Shown here: in pieces, positions 8,193 through 16,634 of the stretch
Layout: each line of letters begins with the position of its first letter
How positions within the stretch are numbered: the stretch's first letter is position 1
From: an uncultured Pelagibacteraceae bacterium
GTDB lineage: Bacteria; Pseudomonadota; Alphaproteobacteria; Pelagibacterales; Pelagibacteraceae
Assembly: GCA_902524045.1 (NCBI GenBank)
Contig: CABZBT010000002.1
Coordinates: forward strand, 1 to 54,665
Length of the DNA stretch: 54,665 nucleotides
Direction: 5' to 3'
Position numbers and translations under genes: made by a program
Notes under the pieces: generated by a model
What the model was told of the DNA's origin: nothing
The model's input: only the letters and a program-made list of their open reading frames with translations
Databases searched by the model: none

Positions 8193-10577
8193 TTATTTTC
8201 CAAAAGGCTTAAAAACTAATATTAAAGACGGAAGTAAAGTTAAAACAGAAATCATTGCAAATAACATTGCTAATCCTGTGAAAATTCCAAAATAGATTGT
8301 AGGTATGAATTTAGACAAAACTAAAATAGAAAAACCAAAGACTATTGTTATAGAAGTATTTATGATTGCAACGCCAACTGTTGAGTGACAAGTTTTTAAA
8401 GTTTTTTTATAGTCATTAATTTTGTTAAACTCTTCTTTGAATCTGTAGATATAATGTATGCTGTTATCAACAGCTATACCTATTGTAATAGCAGCGATTG
8501 TGATAGTCATCATATCTAAAGGTATCTCTAGCAAACCTATTATTCCTAAAATAAAAAATGCTGCAATAAAGTTTGGGACAACTCCAATCAAAGATAATTT
8601 GATGTTCTTAAATAAGATTATAAACATTCCAAAAATACCAAGCATAACAAGTCCCAAAGTAAGAATTTGAGATTTAAACAAGCTTTGTAACAAATTATTA
8701 AATAAGATCATTACCCCAGCTAATTTATATCGATCTTCGCTTAATCCAAATTCAATTTGTAGGTCACGATTTATTTTTTTGATTAGCTCATTTCTTTTAA
8801 GATCTTTTTGAGAGTCGATTATTCTCAAACTTATTCTAGCCTCGTTGTCTTTTATTGAAATATAAGGATCAATTATCTCAGTTTTAATATTCTCAGGAAT
8901 TTTGGTGTACAAAACACCCATCTCTAAAGTACCAAGAGGTTTATTATTATTTAATTGTGTTGCAACATCAACTATTGATGAAAACGATAACACTTTTCCT
9001 ATTTCAGGAAGACTATCTAGATAATTATGTATGTTGGAAATTGTTTTTATTTTATCTTTTGTAAACCAATACTTCTCATCATTTTTTTCCTCATCGCCCC
9101 AATCTTCAAATTCATCATCTTCATCTGATTTGTCCTCTTTTTTCTCTGGAAATTTCAAAATTACATCTAGGGGTGTTGTTCCACCCAGTTTTTCATCAAT
9201 TAATTTCATACCTTTATAAATTTCTGTTTTTTTATTAAAATAATTTATAAAACTATTCTCAACTTCTAATTTACTTATCCCAATTATACTTAATACAATT
9301 ACTATCCCAGTAGTTATAAAAACTTGATTTTTAAAATTAATAGAAATTTTTTCTAATGATGAAGTTATTTTTGAGTCAACATCCTCCTTTATAAGAGTTT
9401 TGTTATCTTTTAAAAAACTTAATAAACTTGGAAGCAAGGTAAAAGTAATTATAAATGATGTTATTAATCCAAAAGTCATCATCAAACCAAAATCTATGAC
9501 TGGTTTAATTTCACTAAATATTAAAGATAAAAAAGCGATAATAGTCGTCAAAGCTGTGTAGAGTATTGGCCAAAACATTTTTTTTGTAGTTAAATGGATT
9601 ACTTCATAATCACCTTTATTAGGATAAGACTTTTTTAATTGTATAAATCTTGTGCTCATATGAATATTCATTGCCATAGTTAAAATTAACATCAGTGCAA
9701 TAAAGTTAGAGGAAATTACTGTAACTTTCCATCCTATAAGACCTAAAAGACCCATCATAATTATAACAGAAAAAAAACAACTACTTATTGGAACCACAAC
9801 CCAAATTAAATTTCTAAAAACAAACCATAAGGTTGCAATAATAAATGCAAGCACACCTAAACCAAAAACTATGATATCGCTTTTTATAAAGCTCATCATA
9901 TCATCGGCTATCATTGGTATACCACCTAAATAGATTTTCCCTATATCATCATAACTTTTGATCACCTCTCTAATTTCCAGGATATTATTATGATTTTCTT
10001 TTTTTATCTGATCTTTAAATGCTTGAATTTCCTTATCTGATTTATTTTCAATATCATTTAATTTTTCATTTTCTTTTATATTAACAATTATTCCACTTGT
10101 TTTTCCATCTTCACTAATAACAAAGTTCCTGAAAACTGGACTTGCTAAAATTTCTCTAAAACCTCTCTCCTTATCAACACCTTCATCCTTAAGAGTTTTA
10201 AAATTTATTAGTCTTTCCTGGAGAGGTGAGTCAGAATTATCTAATAAAGGTATATCCAAGAGAGTAATAACACTATGTACCCAATCTAAGCTTTGAAGCT
10301 TATATTTTAAGCTGAGAAGATTATTAATAGCACTGTCACTTACCATATCGTCATTAGGTGTATGAGTTAAGACTAGAAAATCTTTTGATCCATATCTATT
10401 TGTCACTTCTTTTAAATACTCAAGATCAGGGTCACCTTCAATTAGTAGTGTTTCAGAAGACGCATCAAGCCTAAAATCTTTTGAATAATATCCAAAACTA
10501 ATTAAAGCAATTAATAAAAAAATTAAAACAGATTTTGGATTTTTTAAGATTGTATTTTGGTATAAATGATCAATCAT
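8193..10577 (-). CDS. RND/MMPL-type exporter
   Basis: This 794-residue inner-membrane protein has the two-fold RND layout: an N-terminal helix, a periplasmic domain of about 200 residues, five or six helices, then the same arrangement again. The first half ends in FGLMMTFGLITSFIITFTLLPSLLSF and the second in FTGLAMLFAMISVLTLLPSLILVF, the paired MMPL/sterol-sensing signature. The second half contains GIAVDNSIHYIYRF, matching the G-x-x-x-D-[NY]-x-[IV]-H block that carries the proton-relay aspartate. The second periplasmic domain opens with a very acidic loop (EDKSDEDDEFEDWGDEEKND). It sits between dnaB and cvpA, where other alphaproteobacteria often carry alr and radA. It belongs to the group called predicted exporters of the RND superfamily; cargo unknown. 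Confidence 0.82.
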   Translation of the reverse strand: MIDHLYQNTILKNPKSVLIFLLIALISFGYYSKDFRLDASSETLLIEGDPDLEYLKEVTNRYGSKDFLVLTHTPNDDMVSDSAINNLLSLKYKLQSLDWVHSVITLLDIPLLDNSDSPLQERLINFKTLKDEGVDKERGFREILASPVFRNFVISEDGKTSGIIVNIKENEKLNDIENKSDKEIQAFKDQIKKENHNNILEIREVIKSYDDIGKIYLGGIPMIADDMMSFIKSDIIVFGLGVLAFIIATLWFVFRNLIWVVVPISSCFFSVIIMMGLLGLIGWKVTVISSNFIALMLILTMAMNIHMSTRFIQLKKSYPNKGDYEVIHLTTKKMFWPILYTALTTIIAFLSLIFSEIKPVIDFGLMMTFGLITSFIITFTLLPSLLSFLKDNKTLIKEDVDSKITSSLEKISINFKNQVFITTGIVIVLSIIGISKLEVENSFINYFNKKTEIYKGMKLIDEKLGGTTPLDVILKFPEKKEDKSDEDDEFEDWGDEEKNDEKYWFTKDKIKTISNIHNYLDSLPEIGKVLSFSSIVDVATQLNNNKPLGTLEMGVLYTKIPENIKTEIIDPYISIKDNEARISLRIIDSQKDLKRNELIKKINRDLQIEFGLSEDRYKLAGVMILFNNLLQSLFKSQILTLGLVMLGIFGMFIILFKNIKLSLIGVVPNFIAAFFILGIIGLLEIPLDMMTITIAAITIGIAVDNSIHYIYRFKEEFNKINDYKKTLKTCHSTVGVAIINTSITIVFGFSILVLSKFIPTIYFGIFTGLAMLFAMISVLTLLPSLILVFKPFGK

Positions 10578-10597
10578 TTATACTGTTATATTGTAAA

Positions 10598-12022
10598 TTA
10601 ATTATTTTGAGTATCTTTAAATTTTGTAAATCTTTCCTCAAACTCAAGAGTTACTTTACCGATGGGGCCGTGACGTTGTTTACCAATGATAATTTCAGCT
10701 AAATGAGCAACCTCATTCATTTTTGCTTGCCATTCTGCATGCTCAACTGTTGCTTCTCTTGGCTCTTTTCTTTGAAGATAGTATCCCTCTCTATAAACAA
10801 ACATTACAACATCTGCATCTTGTTCAATTGAGCCTGACTCTCTTAAATCAGCAAGTTGAGGTTTATGATCATCTCTTTGTTCAACTTGTCTTGATAATTG
10901 TGATAATGCTAATACAGGAACACCCAACTCTTTTGCTATAGCTTTTAAACCTTGAGTAATTTGAGATATTTCTTGTACTCTTCCATCTTTATTATTAAAT
11001 AACCCTTTCATAAGCTGAATGTAGTCAACAACAATTAAATCTAAACCATGAAGTCTTTTGATCCTTCTTGCTCTGTTACTCATTGACGCAATACTTATCG
11101 CTGGAGTTTCATCAATAAATAAAGGAAGTTCCGAAATATTTTTTGAAGTTTCTAAAAACTGATCAAATTGTTCATCTGAAATTCTGCCTCTCCTAATATC
11201 ATTTGAACCGATCCTTGCCTGCTCAGAAATAATTCTTGTAGATAGTTGCTCCGATGACATTTCTAATGAAAAAAAGGCTACGGATGATTTTGTTCCACTT
11301 TCTTGAATATTTTTAGCCGCATTAAATGCAATGTTAGTTGCAAGTGAGGTTTTACCCATAGACGGCCTACCAGCAATAATAATAAGATCAGACTGATGAA
11401 GACCTCCAAGTTTGTCATCTAAGTCTCTTAGTCCAGTGGGCACTCCTACAATTCCACCTTCATTTTTATAGGCTGCTGATGCCATTTCGATAGTTTGTTT
11501 CATAGCATCGTCAAATTTAATCAAAGATGAATTAAATGTTCCTTTCTCAGCTAAGTCGTATAAAAGTTTTTCTGAATTTTCGATTATATTTTGACCATTA
11601 TTATCTAAATCGCTACCTTTGGCATCATCAATTATCTGCTCTGAAATTTTAATCAATTCTCTTCTTACAAACATATCATATATTATTTTAGAATATTCTA
11701 TTGCTTGTCTTACCGATGTAGAAAATTTTGTTATTTTGACAAGGTATTCTGGAATATTTAGTTCATCCTTTTCATGCTCAAAGTAGTTTTTTAAAGTAAT
11801 CGGATTAGCAAGCATTCCTTTATAAATCATACTTTCAATTGCATTAAAAATTTTTTGATGCATAGGATCATAAAAATTTGTGTTTGAAATAATAGTATTT
11901 ATCTCATCAAAGATTTCGTTTGTTACTAAAATTGAACCAATTACGGATTGCTCAGCTTCGATGTTATTTGGTAATTCTTTAAAATTTTCTTTAACTAAAC
12001 TTAAATTATTTTCCATAATCAT
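10598..12022 (-). CDS. dnaB: Replicative DNA helicase
   Basis: DnaB is the hexameric 5'-3' helicase that opens the replication fork. The N-terminal domain begins at about residue 17 (LPNNIEAEQSVIGSILV), the standard DnaB opening. Walker A is GRPSMGKTS at 218-226. Walker B lies in DLIVVDYIQLMKG. The C-terminal RecA-like domain includes LSQLSRQVEQRDDHKPQLADLRESGSIEQDADVV, a DnaB hallmark with the arginine finger region. Length (474 aa) is normal. Two nearby ATGs (12022 and 12016) could start it. It follows rplI with a 60-base gap in the classic rpsF-rpsR-rplI-dnaB order. Confidence 0.97.
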   Translation of the reverse strand: MIMENNLSLVKENFKELPNNIEAEQSVIGSILVTNEIFDEINTIISNTNFYDPMHQKIFNAIESMIYKGMLANPITLKNYFEHEKDELNIPEYLVKITKFSTSVRQAIEYSKIIYDMFVRRELIKISEQIIDDAKGSDLDNNGQNIIENSEKLLYDLAEKGTFNSSLIKFDDAMKQTIEMASAAYKNEGGIVGVPTGLRDLDDKLGGLHQSDLIIIAGRPSMGKTSLATNIAFNAAKNIQESGTKSSVAFFSLEMSSEQLSTRIISEQARIGSNDIRRGRISDEQFDQFLETSKNISELPLFIDETPAISIASMSNRARRIKRLHGLDLIVVDYIQLMKGLFNNKDGRVQEISQITQGLKAIAKELGVPVLALSQLSRQVEQRDDHKPQLADLRESGSIEQDADVVMFVYREGYYLQRKEPREATVEHAEWQAKMNEVAHLAEIIIGKQRHGPIGKVTLEFEERFTKFKDTQNN

Positions 12023-12082
12023 ATTTTATAACAATAGTTAAAATTTTAAATTTAAAAAAAGGCTGTGGATGAAATTGTATAA

Positions 12083-12541
12083 TTATTGAATTGTCTCGGC
12101 AGTTTCAACATTGATTGTAATTTCAGCATCAACTTCTGAGTGTAAAGAAATTTTTACTACAAATTTTCCTAATGATTTAATTTCTTTAATCGGTTGTATC
12201 ATCGAAGGCTTGATTTCTATTTTACTATTTTCAAAAATTAATTTTGATATTTCTGTTGGTTTAACTGAGCCATACAATTCATTATTTTCCGTGCTTAACT
12301 TTTTCACAATGAATTCTTTTTTATTAATTTTTTCAGCAATTTTTTTTGCAGATTGTTTTTTTTCATTATCTTTCTTTGAAAGTTCTGATTTAATTTTCTC
12401 TACTTCTTTAATATTTTCATTAGAAGCATATAGTGCTTTTTTATTGGCGATTAAAAAATTTCTAGCAAAACCTCTTTTTACATCTATTACATCTCCAATA
12501 GAGCCAATTCTCTTCAAATTTTCTAATAATATGACTTTCAT
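12083..12541 (-). CDS. rplI: Large-subunit ribosomal protein L9
   Basis: L9 binds 23S rRNA near the L1 stalk base and helps maintain reading frame. The N-terminal domain is unmistakable: [31 protein letters not shown]. It is followed by the long connecting helix, very rich in K and E (about residues 45-75), and the C-terminal domain (LYGSVKPTEISKLI). At 152 residues it is full length. Its start codon shares a base with the end of rpsR, so the two are translationally coupled. A 150-codon ORF on the opposite strand is an antisense shadow. Confidence 0.97.
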   Translation of the reverse strand: MKVILLENLKRIGSIGDVIDVKRGFARNFLIANKKALYASNENIKEVEKIKSELSKKDNEKKQSAKKIAEKINKKEFIVKKLSTENNELYGSVKPTEISKLIFENSKIEIKPSMIQPIKEIKSLGKFVVKISLHSEVDAEITINVETAETIQ

Positions 12542-12813
12542 TAGATTAATGCTAAATTTCTAGCTCTCTTAATTGATACTGATAGCTCTCTTTGTTTTTT
12601 TTGAGAGACATTTGTAATCCTTGATGGAAGTATTTTACCATTTTCAGAAACATACTTTTTAAGAAGCTTTATATTCTTGTAATCTACTTTTGGTGCACCT
12701 TTTATAGAAAGTGGACATGTTTTTTTAAACTTATATTTATTAGGTTGAAAAATACTTAGTTTAGCAAAGTTACTTTGTTTATTTCTTTTATTTCCATTTT
12801 GTTTTTTTGGCAT
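12541..12813 (-). CDS. rpsR: Small-subunit ribosomal protein S18
   Basis: S18 binds with S6 to the central domain of 16S rRNA in the 30S platform. The core is [48 protein letters not shown] split over residues 43-90, which matches the family from the first helix to the C-terminus. The N-terminal 25 residues are a basic, disordered extension ([20 protein letters not shown]). One cysteine (TCPLS) is left from the S18 zinc-site region. It lies 9 bases downstream of rpsF and overlaps rplI by one base. Confidence 0.96.
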   Translation of the reverse strand: MPKKQNGNKRNKQSNFAKLSIFQPNKYKFKKTCPLSIKGAPKVDYKNIKLLKKYVSENGKILPSRITNVSQKKQRELSVSIKRARNLALI

Positions 12814-12822
12814 TGCAAACTT

Positions 12823-13179
12823 TTAATTTTTGACCTTCTTCTGAGTTTTTTCGAAATCTTCTTTTTTTGAAAAATAATTTGTTTCAAGGTCAAAATCTTT
12901 AACTTTTACAGTGAGATGTCTTAACAATTTTTTGTCAATTGACTCATTTTTTTCAAGTTGTTCAATTACCTTACCACTACCTTTAATTTTAAAGTGAATA
13001 TAGCTACCCTTTCTATTTTTTTTAATTAAATACGACAAATTTAACAGTCCCCAGTTCTCTGTTTTAACTATCTTACCCTCATTTTTTTCAACGATTTTTG
13101 AATATTTTTCTGTTAACTGCTTAAGTTCAGCTGGAGAGGCATCTTGTCTAGCAATAATTGTGTGTTCGTATAAATTCAT
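12823..13179 (-). CDS. rpsF: Small-subunit ribosomal protein S6
   Basis: S6 forms a heterodimer with S18 on the 30S platform. The opening MNLYEHTIIARQDASPAELKQL and the middle block TENWGLLNLSYLIKKNRKGSYIHFKI fit the family. A lysine-rich tail (KKEDFEKTQKKVKN) follows the domain, as is common in alphaproteobacteria. Length is 118 aa. It is the first gene of the minus-strand ribosomal/dnaB operon and is preceded by a good sigma-70 promoter in the 86-base gap shared with fabD. Confidence 0.96.
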   Translation of the reverse strand: MNLYEHTIIARQDASPAELKQLTEKYSKIVEKNEGKIVKTENWGLLNLSYLIKKNRKGSYIHFKIKGSGKVIEQLEKNESIDKKLLRHLTVKVKDFDLETNYFSKKEDFEKTQKKVKN

Positions 13180-13211
13180 ATTAATTCTTTAATAAAAATT
13201 GAGGATATACT

Positions 13212-13239
13212 ATTATAAACCTTCAATTACAACAGTAAA
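13212..13239 (-). promoter_or_regulatory. Probable rpsF operon promoter
   Basis: Read on the minus strand, the -35 is TTTACT (13239-13234), the spacer is 16 bases and the -10 is a perfect TATAAT (13217-13212). Transcription would start near 13205, leaving a leader of about 26 bases before the rpsF ATG at 13179. No S6:S18-binding CCG hairpin of the kind known in other rpsF leaders is visible in so short a leader. Confidence 0.55.
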
Positions 13240-13265
13240 AAAACAATAATTAATTTATTTTTTAA

Positions 13266-14192
13266 ATGTTTTCTGTAATTTTTCCAGGCCAGGGTTCTCA
13301 AATAGTTGGAATGGGAAGAGAGTTTTTTGATAAACATGAAATAGTTAAAAAATTGTTTCAAGAGGCTGACGAGGCACTAAATTTTAGTATCTCAAAGATT
13401 ATATTAGAAGGTCCAAAAGAAAGTTTAAATTTAACTGCTAATACTCAGCCTGCAATATTTTTAATCAGTTATTCAATATTTAAAGTTGTGAAAGAGGAAT
13501 TTAACATAAATTTGCATGATGCAAAATATTTTGCTGGTCATTCTCTTGGAGAATATTCAGCTCTATCATGTGCTGGATATTTAGATTTTAAAAAAACAAT
13601 TAAAATTTTAAGAGTAAGAGGTGAGGCTATGCAAAACTCTGTTCCAGAGGGAGAAGGTGGTATGTTAGCTGTCTTAGGAAGTAAAATTGATGACATAGAA
13701 AAAATTTTAAAAGATAATGAAAAAAATTTTAAAGCCCAAGTTGCAAATGATAATTCTGACGGTCAAATTGTTTTAAGTGGTAGGAACACTGATTTAGAAT
13801 TAATAAGTGTGTTTTTAAAAAATGCAAAAATTAAAAATATAAAATTACCAGTTAGCGCCCCCTTTCATTGTGATTTAATGAAAAAAGCTACAGAGGTAAT
13901 GAGACTTGAGTTAGATAAAATTGAATTTAAAGAGTCCAGAAATAAATTAATTTCTAATGTTACTGCAGATGAGATTCAAGATGTTAAGGTTCTGAAAGAT
14001 CTATTGGTTAGTCAAATTGAAAAAAAAGTTCGATGGAGAGAAAGCATTATTAATATGATAAATCATGGTGTAAAACACTTTATAGAAATTGGACCTGGTA
14101 AAGTATTAACTGGTCTAATCAAAAGAATTAATCAAAATGTAAAAATTACTTCTATTAACAGTCAATCAGATATAGAAAGTTTAGAGATATGA
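13266..14192 (+). CDS. fabD: Malonyl-CoA:ACP transacylase
   Basis: FabD loads malonyl groups from CoA onto acyl carrier protein for type II fatty-acid synthesis. The opening FPGQGSQIVGMG is the oxyanion-site block. The nucleophile is S93 in AGHSLGEYSAL (90-100). The catalytic histidine is H201 in APFHCDLM, with the substrate arginine in ILRVRGEAMQ near residue 117. Length (308 aa) is normal. It opens the plus-strand fab cluster and its stop overlaps the fabG start by four bases (ATGA). It is divergent from rpsF across 86 bases. Confidence 0.96.
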   Translation: MFSVIFPGQGSQIVGMGREFFDKHEIVKKLFQEADEALNFSISKIILEGPKESLNLTANTQPAIFLISYSIFKVVKEEFNINLHDAKYFAGHSLGEYSALSCAGYLDFKKTIKILRVRGEAMQNSVPEGEGGMLAVLGSKIDDIEKILKDNEKNFKAQVANDNSDGQIVLSGRNTDLELISVFLKNAKIKNIKLPVSAPFHCDLMKKATEVMRLELDKIEFKESRNKLISNVTADEIQDVKVLKDLLVSQIEKKVRWRESIINMINHGVKHFIEIGPGKVLTGLIKRINQNVKITSINSQSDIESLEI

Positions 14193-14926
14193 ATGATTTA
14201 AAAAATAAAAATATAATTGTTACGGGTGCAACCGGCGGTATAGGAAGCTCTATAATAAAAAAGCTGCATGAAAACGGAGCAAACATCTTAGCATCAGGTA
14301 CTAAAATTGAAAAATTGGAGGAAATTAAAAAAAATTTCGATAATATCAAAATATTAAAATTTGATATTTCTAAGAGTGATAATATAGAAACTTTCATCGA
14401 GGATGCATCGGGAGAACTTGGTGGCAGTTTTGATTGTATTATTAATAATGCTGGTGTTACTCAGGATAACTTAGCGATAAGAATGAGCTTAAATGAATGG
14501 AAAAAAGTAATAGATATTAATCTAACATCAACTTTTCTAATGTGTAAGTTTGCAATAAAGAAGATGATAAAAAATAAAAAAGGAAAAGTTATTAATATTA
14601 CTTCTGTTGTAGGACATACTGGTAATTTAGGACAATCAAATTACACAGCATCAAAAGCAGGAATCGTGGCTATGTCAAAGAGTTTAGCAATAGAATATGC
14701 TAAAAAAAATATCAATATAAACTGTATATCTCCAGGTTTTATTAAAACTGCAATGACTGATAAGATTGATGAAAAATTTAAGGATATAATTATTTCTAAA
14801 ATACCATCTGCAAGATTAGGAGAGCCTGACGATATAGCTAACGCAGTTCTTTTTTTAGCATCTAATTATTCTGATTATGTTAATGGAGAAACATTGCATG
14901 TAAATGGGGGCATGTATATGGCTTGA
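14189..14926 (+). CDS. fabG: 3-oxoacyl-ACP reductase
   Basis: FabG reduces 3-oxoacyl-ACP with NADPH in each elongation cycle. It is a short-chain dehydrogenase with the cofactor motif VTGATGGIGSS at 11-21, NNAGVTQD near 86-93, and the catalytic triad S139, Y152 and K156 (SVVGHTGNLGQSNYTASKAG). The C-terminus LASNYSDYVNGETLHVNGGMYMA is diagnostic of FabG within the SDR family. Length (245 aa) is normal. Its ATG overlaps the fabD stop, and its TGA lies inside a perfect TTGACA hexamer that may serve an acpP promoter. Confidence 0.96.
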   Translation: MNDLKNKNIIVTGATGGIGSSIIKKLHENGANILASGTKIEKLEEIKKNFDNIKILKFDISKSDNIETFIEDASGELGGSFDCIINNAGVTQDNLAIRMSLNEWKKVIDINLTSTFLMCKFAIKKMIKNKKGKVINITSVVGHTGNLGQSNYTASKAGIVAMSKSLAIEYAKKNININCISPGFIKTAMTDKIDEKFKDIIISKIPSARLGEPDDIANAVLFLASNYSDYVNGETLHVNGGMYMA

Positions 14927-14950
14927 CAATCTAAGTAATTAAACTAATAA
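14923..14950 (+). promoter_or_regulatory. Possible internal promoter for acpP
   Basis: A perfect -35 hexamer TTGACA (14923-14928) spans the fabG stop codon. With a 16-base spacer the -10 would be TAATAA (14945-14950), which is weak. A perfect TATAAT occurs at 14955-14960 but is 26 bases away, too far to pair with this -35. acpP often has its own strong promoter, so an internal start is plausible but unproven. Confidence 0.35.
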
Positions 14951-14975
14951 CGATTATAATAAAAAAAGGATCAAT

Positions 14976-15215
14976 ATGTCAGAAGATGTTTCAAGCAAAG
15001 TAAAAAAAATAGTTGCAGATCATTTAGGAATTGATGAAGCAAAAGTTACAGATGAGTCAAGTTTTATTGATGATTTAGGCGCAGATAGTTTAGATACTGT
15101 TGAGTTAGTTATGGCTTTTGAGGAAGAATTCGGTTCAGAAATTTCTGATAGCGAAGCAGAAAAAATTTTAACTGTAGGTGATGCAGTTAAATTTATCGAA
15201 GGTAAAGCAAACTAG
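14976..15215 (+). CDS. acpP: Acyl carrier protein
   Basis: ACP carries growing acyl chains on a 4'-phosphopantetheine arm. The attachment serine is S38 in the invariant [20 protein letters not shown] block. The protein is 79 residues and acidic, unlike the lysine-rich proteins around it, as expected of ACP. It has a 49-base upstream gap with a GGATC ribosome-binding site, larger than most gaps in this cluster. In many alphaproteobacteria fabF follows acpP; here gmk begins only nine bases after the stop. Confidence 0.97.
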   Translation: MSEDVSSKVKKIVADHLGIDEAKVTDESSFIDDLGADSLDTVELVMAFEEEFGSEISDSEAEKILTVGDAVKFIEGKAN

Positions 15216-15224
15216 AAAATTTGA

Positions 15225-15857
15225 ATGCCCTCAGAAAATGATGGGACAATGGTTATTTTGTCTTCTCCTTCAGGAGCTGGTAAAACTACATTGGTAAACT
15301 TGCTATCAAAGCAGGCAAACTTTGAAATTTCAATCTCTCACACAACACGTAAACCAAGAGATGGAGAAACACCTAATAAAGATTACTACTTTGTGAATGA
15401 CAAAGAATTTAAGAGATTAATTAATAATCAAGAGTTCCTAGAATATGCAAAAGTTTTTAATAACTATTATGGAACAACTAGGACTCCAATTATTGATAAT
15501 TTAAATAAAGGAAAGAATGTATTATTTGATATTGATTGGCAAGGAGCAGACCAAATTAAGAATAAGAAATTAGATTATAAATTAATTACTTTTTTTATTT
15601 TACCTCCAAGTAAAAAGATTTTATTTGATAGACTTTCTAATAGAGATATGAAGGATAAACTCATTGTTGAAGAAAGAATGAAACAGTTTGAAAGAGATGT
15701 ACTTCATTGGATTAATTATGACTATGTAGTAATTAATGATGATTTAAATAAATGTTTTCTGAGAATAAAAAATTTGATAAATGCTGAGATAAATAATGGA
15801 TCTAAAGATTATGATTTAGATTATGTAAGAAAACACATAGAAAAATTGACATCATAA
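15225..15857 (+). CDS. gmk: Guanylate kinase
   Basis: Gmk phosphorylates GMP and dGMP, linking purine synthesis to GTP supply. The P-loop is [11 protein letters not shown] at 13-23. The GMP-binding block is [21 protein letters not shown], carrying the conserved Arg and Tyr residues, followed by [30 protein letters not shown] is the Walker B region. Length (210 aa) is standard. A second ATG (M9) would leave a shorter leader, but the annotated one fits the spacing from acpP. It converges on rsmA with a six-base overlap (TCATAA). The gmk-to-rsmA junction is the usual alphaproteobacterial one. Confidence 0.96.
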   Translation: MPSENDGTMVILSSPSGAGKTTLVNLLSKQANFEISISHTTRKPRDGETPNKDYYFVNDKEFKRLINNQEFLEYAKVFNNYYGTTRTPIIDNLNKGKNVLFDIDWQGADQIKNKKLDYKLITFFILPPSKKILFDRLSNRDMKDKLIVEERMKQFERDVLHWINYDYVVINDDLNKCFLRIKNLINAEINNGSKDYDLDYVRKHIEKLTS

Positions 15858-16634
15858 ATACTCATATTTTTTTGTTAACTCGTAGTAAGTATCAAAATTC
15901 AGATTTTGAGGCCTTAGGTTAAGATCGATACCCATTTGAAAAGCTATATTTTCATTATCATCAAATAGTTGTTTATAAGGTTTTTTAATCATTTTTCTTC
16001 TATGCATAAAAAAAATTCTTGTAATTTTTTCAAGATTTTTTGGATTCTTAAACTCAAAGAAATTTTTCTTTGGTTCAAAAAATAAAACAGTGCTATCCAC
16101 TCTTGGTTTTGGTCTAAAACAAGCTGCATCGACATCAAGAATTTTTTTAATCTTAAGTCTCCAATTAGCTAAAATTGAAAGTCTACCATAATCTTTAGTA
16201 TTAAACTTAGATATTATTCTATCTGCAACTTCTTTTTGAAACATGAGCACAAGATAACTAAACCATATTTCATTTTTTTTTAAATTAAGTATCCATTTAC
16301 TTAAAATTTCTGTAGAAATATTATAGGGTAGATTGCCAAATACCACCAAAGATTGATCACATAAAATATTTTCATTTATCTTTAAAATATCTTTATTGAT
16401 TATCTCAACATTTTCTCTAAATTTTTTTTTAAGTAGATTTGACAACACAGTATCTTTTTCAACTAAAATAACTTTTTTTGGACTTTTTCTTAATATTTCT
16501 AAAGTTAAATTTCCAGTTCCAGGACCTATTTCCAAAACATTTTTATTTTTGATATCTACAAAATTAATAATTTTGTTTATTACATTATGATCAATTAAAA
16601 AATTTTGACCTAGGCTTTTTTTGGCCTTAATCAT
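15852..16634 (-). CDS. rsmA: 16S rRNA dimethyladenosine transferase
   Basis: RsmA (KsgA) dimethylates two adjacent adenines in the 3' hairpin of 16S rRNA late in 30S assembly, using S-adenosylmethionine. The opening [18 protein letters not shown] and the SAM site [12 protein letters not shown] (33-44) are characteristic. The catalytic motif is FGNLPYN at 99-105. The C-terminal block [14 protein letters not shown] and a small helical domain ([13 protein letters not shown]) complete the family pattern. Length is 260 aa. Its start overlaps the pdxA stop by four bases; it is the last gene of the lptF-lptG-lptD-surA-pdxA-rsmA unit. Confidence 0.96.
   Translation of the reverse strand: MIKAKKSLGQNFLIDHNVINKIINFVDIKNKNVLEIGPGTGNLTLEILRKSPKKVILVEKDTVLSNLLKKKFRENVEIINKDILKINENILCDQSLVVFGNLPYNISTEILSKWILNLKKNEIWFSYLVLMFQKEVADRIISKFNTKDYGRLSILANWRLKIKKILDVDAACFRPKPRVDSTVLFFEPKKNFFEFKNPKNLEKITRIFFMHRRKMIKKPYKQLFDDNENIAFQMGIDLNLRPQNLNFDTYYELTKKYEYL

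Noticed and set aside
12111-12563. 150-codon plus-strand ORF opposite rplI
   Set aside because: Antisense to the certain L9 gene, low-complexity translation, no ribosome-binding site.
13180-13205. S6:S18-binding leader hairpin before rpsF
   Set aside because: The predicted leader is about 26 bases, AT-rich and without the CCG-type hairpin.
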